This document shows, piece after piece, positions 57,480 through 64,000 of a DNA stretch of 64,000 nt. Position numbers and translations under genes: made by a program. Position 1 is the stretch's first letter, and the number at the start of each line of letters is the position of its first letter. The stretch is from contig OX638134.1 of the NCBI GenBank assembly GCA_951804985.1, positions 5,580,001 to 5,644,000 on the forward strand, in the 5' to 3' direction. The notes below the pieces were generated by a model that did not search any database, was not told where the DNA came from, and was given only the letters and a program-made list of their open reading frames with translations. The DNA is from Dryomyza anilis (taxonomy: Eukaryota > Arthropoda > Insecta > Diptera > Dryomyzidae).

Positions 57480-57600
57480 TTCAGTGAAAAAAATTCATAT
57501 TTCGGTGAACATTTTAATTTTTTTTGTGAAAAATTGAATTTTAAGTGAAAAATTGAAATTTAATTGAATTTTTAGTAAAAATTACTTTTTTATTTTTTTC
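57480..57600 (-). repeat. Short 19-bp minisatellite remnant, reverse orientation
   Basis: TTTTTAGTGAAAAATTGAA-type units, the complement of the 19-bp family, about six drifted copies. Confidence 0.75.
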
Positions 57601-58375
57601 TCGTATAAATCCTTGAATCGCTTCTAATTGAAATTCGCTGCCAATGACAACTATCATTAACATTAAACAATTAGTGCCAAGTTGTTGCCTGGTTTTTGTT
57701 CTTATTTCAATTTATTTCATTTTGTTGTTGTTTTTTTATTATTGTTGTTGTTGTCAGTAACTACTACAACATCATTATTATCTGACGCATCATTAATATT
57801 GTTCATTATCATTGACAACATCAAAGTAAGTTATTTAATTACGCCACCGTTTATCATAATCATGTCGTTGATAAATTTTACTATCAACGACAGCAGTAGT
57901 AGCAACAACAAAAATAAATAAAAATAATAACTACAACTCTTTGGCATTATGTCATGTTGTTGTTGCTCTTCTTGTGACGTTTATTCACTGTCAATTATAG
58001 CTTTTATTGTAGTTATGACGTATCTTGTCATCCTTTGCTTCAACTGATAACGAGTGTTAGTTCGTTGTTCTGTCTCATTACTCGCTGCTTTTGTTCGCTA
58101 CTTTTTCAGTGCTCTTGTTTCATTTTGTTTTTATTTGATTTTGCTTTGGTTTTACATTTTTGTTTTTGTAAACTTGATTTGTTTTACGTTGTGGTTGCTG
58201 TCTTATTTATCTTTATTGTGCTGCTTGACGCTGCTGTTATTGTCAACATTAACAACAGTCGACAGTGTTTAATTAGCTCATTAATCAATGCATCAAGTAA
58301 AAAACATAATCAAAATAAAAACTGAAATAAAATGTAAATTTAAGATCTAAATTCAGCAAATTAGTTGAAAAGTTA
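57601..58375. other. Unique island with TTGTTGTTG-type runs
   Basis: Frames at 57682-57921, 58035-58325 and 58054-58272 plus are Leu/Phe/Val rich and overlap. The GTTGTTGTTTTTTTATTATT runs explain the hydrophobic text. No domain recognised. Confidence 0.4.
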
Positions 58376-61000
58376 ATGTTGACAATTTTTTTTATTTTTT
58401 GACTAAAAGTTATATGTTTCATTATAAATTAAAATTTTCACTTAAAAATCATTTTTTCACTACAAATTCAATTTTTCACTAAAAATCAATAAAAATTCAA
58501 AATTGCACTAAAAATTCAATTTTTCACTAAAAATTCAATTTTTCACTAAAAATTCAAATATTTTTAACTAAAAATTCAATTTAACTAACTAAAAAAATCT
58601 ATTTTTCACTAAAAAAAATCTATTTTTCACTAAAAAAAAAATCTATTTTTCACTAAAAAAATCAATTTTTCACTAAAAAAAATCAATTTTTCACTAAAAA
58701 ATCAATTTTTCACTAAAAATTCAAATTTTCACAAAAAATTCAATTTTTCACTAAAAATTCAAATTTTCACTAAAAATTCAATTTTTCACTAAAAATTCAA
58801 TTTTTCACTAAAAATTCAGTTTTTCACTAAAAATTCAATTTTTCACTAAAAAAATTAAATTTTTCACTAAAAATTCAATTTTTCACTAAAAAAATTAAAT
58901 TTTTCACTAAAAATTCAATTTTTCACTAAAAAAATTAAATTTTTCACTAAAAATTCAATTTTTCACTAAAAAAATTCAATTTTTCACTAAAAATTCAATT
59001 TTTCACTAAAAATTCAATTTTTCACTAAAAATTCAATTTTTCACTAAAAATTCAATTTTTCACTAAAAATTCAATTTTTCACTAAAAATTCAATTTTTCA
59101 CTAAAAATTCAATTTTTCACTAAAAATTCAATTTTTCACTAAAAATTCAATTTTTCACTAAAAATTCAATTTTTCACTAAAAATTCAATTTTTCACTAAA
59201 AATTCAATTTTTCACTAAAAATTCAATTTTTCACTAAAAATTCAATTTTTCACTAAAAATTCAATTTTTCACTAAAAATTCAAATTTTCACTAAAAATTC
59301 AATTTTTCACTAAAAATTCAAATTTTCACTAAAAATTCAATTTTTCACTAAAAGTTCAATTTTTCACTAAAAATTCAATTTTTCACTAAAAATTCAATTT
59401 TTCACTAAAAATTCAATTTTTCACTAAAAATTAAATTTTTCAATAGAAATTCATTTTTTCATTAAAAATACAATTTACATTCAATTTTTTACAAAAAATT
59501 CAATTTGAACTAAAATTAAAATTTTCACTTAAAGTTAAATTTTTCACTAAAAATTCAATTTTTCACTAAAAATTCAATTTTTCACTAAAAATCAATTTTT
59601 CACTAAAATTTCAATTTTTCAGTAAAATTTCAATTTTTCACTAAAATTTCAATTTTTCACTAAAATTTCAATTTTTCACTAAAAATTCAATTTTTCACTA
59701 AAAATTCAATTTTTCACTAAAAATTCAATTTTTCACTAAAAATTCAATTTTTCACTAAAAATTCAATTTTTCACTAAAAATTCAATTTTTCACTAAAATT
59801 TCAATTTTTCACTAAAAATTCAATTTTTCACTAAAAATTCAATTTTTCACTAAAAATTCAATTTTTCACTAAAAATTCAATTTTTCACTAAAAATTCAAT
59901 TTTTCACTAAAAATTCAATTTTTCACTAAAAATTCTATTTTTCACTAAAAATTCTATTTTCACTAAAAATTCAATTTTTCACTAAAAATTCTATTTTTCA
60001 CTAAAAATTCTATTTTTCACTAAAAATTCTATTTTTCACTAAAAATTCAATTTTTCACTAAAAATTCAATTTTTCACTAAAAATTCAATTTTTCACTAAA
60101 AATTCAATTTTTCACTAAAAATTCAATTTTTCACTAAAAATTCAATTTTTCACTAAAAATTCAATTTTTCACTAAAAATTCAATTTTTCACTAAAAATTC
60201 AATTTTTCACTAAAAATTCAATTTTTCACTAAAAATTCAATTTTTCACTAAAATTTCAATTTTTCACTAAAAATTCAATTTTTCACTAAAAATTCAATTT
60301 TTCACTAAAAATTAAATTTTTCAATAGAAATTCATTTTTTCATTAAAAATTCAATTTACATTCAATTTTTTACAAAAAAATCAATTTGAACTAAAATTAA
60401 AATTTTCACTAAAAGTTAAATTTTTCACTAAAAATTCAATTTTTCACTAAAAATTCAATTTTTCACTAAAAATCAATTTTTCACTTAAATTTCAATTTTT
60501 CACTAAGAATTCAATTTTTCATTCAAATTCAATATTTTACTAAAAATTCAATTTTTCACTAAAAATTAAATATTTCACTAAAATTAAAATTTTCACTAAA
60601 ATTTCAAAATTTCAATAATAATTCAATTTTTTACTAAAAAAAAACCAATTTTCACTAAAATTTCAATTTTTCACTAAAAATTCAAATTATCACTAGAAGT
60701 TCAATGTTTCATTTAAAATTCCATTTTTCACTAAAAATTCAGTTTTTCACTAAAAATTCAATTTTTCACTAAAAATTCAATTTGCATTAAAAATTAAATT
60801 TTTCACTAAAAAAAATCAAAATTAAATTTTCAAATAAAATTCCATTTTTCACTACAAATTCAATTTTTTTACTCCAAATTAAATGTTCACTTCAAATTTA
60901 ATTGTGTACTTAAATTTCAATTATTCACTAAAAATCAAACGTTCACTTAAAAATTAATTTTTACCTATTTTTCATTAAAAATTCAATTTTTCACTGGATA
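58376..61000 (+). repeat. 19-bp minisatellite (TTCAATTTTTCACTAAAAA)n, largest array
   Basis: About 135 units. Nearly perfect at 58980-59280, 59650-59930 and 60030-60290, with decayed edges (58380-58700 and 60480-61000). Local subfamilies include TTCTATTTTTCACTAAAAA at about 59930-60030 and a run with ATTTCAATTTTTC (59600-59670). A distinctive 110-bp stretch with TCAATAGAAATTCATTTTTT occurs at 59431 and again at 60312, 881 bp apart, marking a segmental duplication. Confidence 0.96.
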
Positions 61001-61589
61001 AACAGAAATGCATTTAGCAGCATTTATTATATATTTTAATAGTATAAAGCACACAATTAACGAGTCATAATTAAATGTAACATTTACATGTATTTAAATG
61101 TAATAATGTATATTAACATAAAGTTGCGTAAATTTCCACTAATAACGTATATCACAATATAAACCACAAATTCACTGCGTGTATTACCTGTATTCCGAAT
61201 AAAAAAAAGTGCATATTATTCTATGTGAAGCGAACGCGCTTTCGGTTTCGCTGCAAAGCGCAACCATTAGCGTATTTTGCGTAAAATTAACAAATTCACT
61301 TTGTGTGAAAATCCCCCATAAAAGGGCTTCCAGTTGAAAAGCACAGTAATGACAGCGCATATCAAAATTTGTTGTTGGGATGGAAGGAAGGAAGGTATTT
61401 TATGTGGTGCGGTAGAGCATATGTGGTTGAAGAGTATAATGTGCATGAATTTGTGTGGTAAAAAACATTATGTGGACCACATGTTGATGTCTATGTGTGT
61501 GTGTTTTATGTCAGTGTTAACGGAAAACTAATTTTGCTACATTTATCAGGTGTTACAGAAAAACACAGAAATTTAAAAAACTTTATATT
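61001..61589. other. Unique DNA, no recognisable gene
   Basis: Balanced segment at 61190-61540 with a 65-codon frame (61334-61531 plus), Met- and Cys-rich because of ATGTGTG words. GGAAGGAAGG at 61384 is a minor microsatellite. Confidence 0.4.
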
Positions 61590-61830
61590 AAAAATTTTAG
61601 TGAAAATTTGAATTTTTAGTGAAAATTTTGATTTTTAATGCGAAATTTAATTTTTAATGCAAAGTTGAATTTTAATAATAAATTTGAATTTTGAGTGCAA
61701 AATTGCATTTTGAGTGAAAATTAAATTTCAGTGAAAAATTTAATTTTTTTCTAAAAATTTGAAATTTTTAGTAAAAAATTTAATTTTTAGTGAAAATTTA
61801 ATTTTTTTGTGTAAAATTAAATTTTGGTAA
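61590..61830 (-). repeat. 19-bp minisatellite remnant, reverse orientation
   Basis: About ten drifted TTTTTAGTGAAAATTTGAA units, reverse complement of the neighbouring large array. Confidence 0.8.
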
Positions 61831-62655
61831 TTTGGTTCCACTGTATTCGGCAGTGCTTTGATAGTTATTTTCGTTGCCTCAAAAGTCCTACACAATGTTG
61901 TCGGATAAGAGCGACAGCCTGCTGAAAAGCAGCTCTTCGGTTTCCAGAACATTCTAAGCTGGCTGTCGTTGCGCCTACAAGTGTTGGCAGCCTTTCGTCC
62001 TTTAGTTCTTTCTGATCTGCTGCTGCTGCGTAACAATCTATGCCATCAATCTGACCAAATGTTGAGTGTTGATGTTTGTAGCATGTGTTTCGATTACGTT
62101 TTTGCGAGGGTTCAATTTGTGCCAGAACAACAGAAAATTTGTCAAGACTTTGAGGCTCTGTTTGGCTGCCTAAAACTATGCAAATAAATGCGAAATCTGA
62201 AGGCAGTGCGTAGGCCAAAGAGTTGGCAATAAATTAGTCATACGAATACGATAGATAGCCGATGAAGAAGGGGATGAAAGATTAGAAGACCAAATAGTTA
62301 AACGTCCAGATAATCGCATAATGGATTTTATGATATTTATTGAATTTGTCAGATTACATTATTGTTGGAAAATTTACATAGAACTACTTGATAAAGCAGC
62401 AGAAAAATATGGGAATGGAAAATATTTATGCCTCTGAAGAGTACAAAACATGCTAGTAATTAAGCCATAAAAATACAGTAAATAAATAATAAAAAAATTA
62501 TGAGAGTTGATAATGTAATAAAAGTAAAAATCCATAGCATATTTCAGGGCGCAGTCACGCGGTTGTAATTTAATTAAATTTACGCGCATATTAAATGCTA
62601 CAAAGTCAGGGTTTGTAAGTTTATGATGATGACTAAGTCTATGAAGTAAATGTAT
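61831..62655. other. Unique island with overlapping opposite-strand frames
   Basis: Frames at 61865-62218 minus (117 codons), 61740-62036 minus and 61969-62187 plus overlap. The 117-codon minus frame has the most protein-like composition in the window, with mixed charged and polar residues and no low-complexity stretch, but no domain is recognised and its start is arbitrary. Possibly an exon fragment; could equally be chance. Confidence 0.35.
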
Positions 62656-63535
62656 GTATATATAGGATATAGGATATAGGATATAGGATATAGTATATAG
62701 GATATAGGATATAGGATATAGGATATAGGATATAGGATATAGGATATAGGATATAGGATATAGGATATAGGATATAGGATATAGGATATAGGATATAGGA
62801 TATAGGATATAGGATATAGGATATAGGATATAGGATATAGGATATAGGATATAGGATATAGGATATAGGATATAGGATATAGGATATAGGATATAGGATA
62901 TAGGATATAGGACATATGATATAGGATATATGATATAGGATATAGGATATAGGATATAGGATATAGGATATAGGATATAGGATATAGGATATAGGATATA
63001 GGATATAGGATATAGGATATAGGATATAGGATATAGGATATAGGATATAGGATATAGGATATAGGATATAGGATATAGGATATAGGATATAGGATATAGG
63101 ATATAGGATATAGGATATAGGATATAGGATATAGGATATAGGATATAGGATATAGGATATAGGATATAGGATATAGGATATAGGATATAGGATATAGGAT
63201 ATAGGATATAGGATATAGGATATAGGATATAGGATATAGGATATAGGATATAGGATATAGGATATAGGATATAGGATATAGCATATAGGATATAGCATAT
63301 AGGATATAGGATATAGGATATAGGATATAGGATATAGGATATAGGATATAGGATATAGGATATAGGATATAGGATATAGGATATAGGATATAGGATATAG
63401 GATATAGGGAATAGGATATAGGGAATAGGATATAGGATATAGGATATAGGATATAGGATATAGGATATAGGACATATGATATAGGATATAGGATATAGGA
63501 TATAGGATATAGGATATAGGATATAGCATATATAT
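62656..63535 (+). repeat. 7-bp satellite (ATATAGG)n
   Basis: About 125 units. Rare variants mark structure: GACATATGAT at 62911 and 63471, exactly 560 bp (80 units) apart; ATATAGC units near 63281, 63293 and 63523; AGGGAATAGG near 63407 and 63421. The 296- and 228-codon minus frames (YPISYIL repeats) are artefacts of the 7-bp unit over 21 nt. Confidence 0.96.
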
Positions 63536-63725
63536 AGCTATATAGGGAATAGGGAATAGGGAATAGGAATAAGGAATAAGGAATAAGGAATAAGGAATAA
63601 GGAATAAGGAGTAAGGAATAAGGAATAAGGAATAAGGAATAAGGAATGAGGAATGAGGAATGAGGAATAAGGAATAAGGAATAATGAATAAGAAATATGG
63701 AATAGGGAATCGAGAATATGGAAGG
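63536..63725 (+). repeat. Derived 7-bp repeat AATAGGG to AATAAGG
   Basis: Directly continues the ATATAGG array through ATATAGGGAATAGGG into about 20 units of AATAAGG, with three AATGAGG units at about 63645-63665. It looks like the same array passing through successive one-base changes. Confidence 0.9.
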
Positions 63726-64000
63726 GGAATAAGAGTAGAAATTAAGTAATAGAGAAATGCGGAAGTGTCACTTTAGAGGTATAAATACAAAATCCCATAT
63801 AATTAGAAACAATGAAATTTGTATCTATTTAATTTAATGAGACAAATTTGCAAGTGTCCGTTGTGCCAAATAACACAGTCATTAAACCTGCAAATTGAGC
63901 ACTCCAACGCCCTGCACATCATGGTCATTATCATCATCAGTCTATCAGCTGAGGACAAATTCATTTTGGCGCAGTCAATTATAATAACAATCAAATAAAT
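63726..64000. other. Unique DNA at right edge
   Basis: A 63-codon minus frame (63803-63994) has no recognised domain. No repeat or RNA gene is seen, and the window ends here. Confidence 0.4.

Noticed and set aside
61740..62218. 117-codon minus frame with protein-like composition
   Set aside because: No domain recognised, overlaps a plus frame, no splice or promoter evidence. Noted as a weak exon candidate only.
62598..63529. 296- and 228-codon minus frames of YPISYIL repeats
   Set aside because: Translation of the stop-free 7-bp array over 21 nt.
63536..63725. AATAAGG/AATAGGG units as possible telomere-like repeat
   Set aside because: Not the insect TTAGG repeat, which flies lack, and the array grades into the adjacent ATATAGG satellite.

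Overview
This window looks like non-genic, satellite-rich DNA from a higher (schizophoran) dipteran. Four things suggest that: dispersed repeats of the dipteran DINE-1/mini-me type with a (GTCT)n microsatellite and the TATACCCTACACC terminus; Helitron-like elements with the TCTATATATATAAA start; short islands rich in CAGCAG and CAACAG runs of the kind common in fly intergenic or intronic DNA; and two intact-looking nuclear tRNA-Thr(CGT) genes. The species-level guess (tephritid or drosophilid-like fly) is inference. I recognise no intact protein-coding gene. The longest open frames all lie in tandem repeats and follow arithmetically from the repeat units.

Layout. 0-5 kb: 19-bp repeat debris, a 429-bp MITE, two tandem foldback elements, DINE/mini-me copy A. 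5-12.4 kb: three large blocks of an 8-bp satellite (T-rich orientation, then A-rich, then a one-base C variant). 13-22.6 kb: a degenerate CTTTCAACCA-type 10-mer domain, split by DINE/mini-me copy B and small unique islands. 23-26 kb: 19-bp minisatellite. 27.6-28.9 kb: a 17-bp dyad repeat followed by a 10-bp AATATTTTTT array. 31.5-34.7 kb: another 8-bp array, the two tRNA-Thr genes, and more 19-bp repeats. 37-40.3 kb: the G variant and then the A form of the 8-bp satellite. 42.2-45.9 kb: an inverted pair of Helitron-like elements carrying 15-bp minisatellites. 44.4-50 kb: TTTTCTATTAT-type pyrimidine-rich repeats holding a mariner-derived MITE and DINE/mini-me copy C. 50.6-53 kb: 25-bp and 10-bp arrays. 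54.8-57 kb: a 9-bp GTACAARAA satellite with three homogenised subfamilies. 58.4-61 kb: the largest 19-bp array. 62.6-63.7 kb: a 7-bp ATATAGG array passing into AATAAGG.

A theme runs through the window. Many unrelated short satellites (7, 8, 9, 10, 15, 17, 19 and 25 bp) coexist, and several change subfamily abruptly at one position of the unit. The 8-bp satellite occurs at separate sites in both orientations, so read-through transcripts could fold into long AU-only hairpins. The only functional genes I can support are the two tRNAs. The most distinctive elements are the Helitron-like inverted pair, with a roughly 100-bp direct duplication flanking one member, and the mariner-derived MITE, which still encodes the first residues of a transposase.
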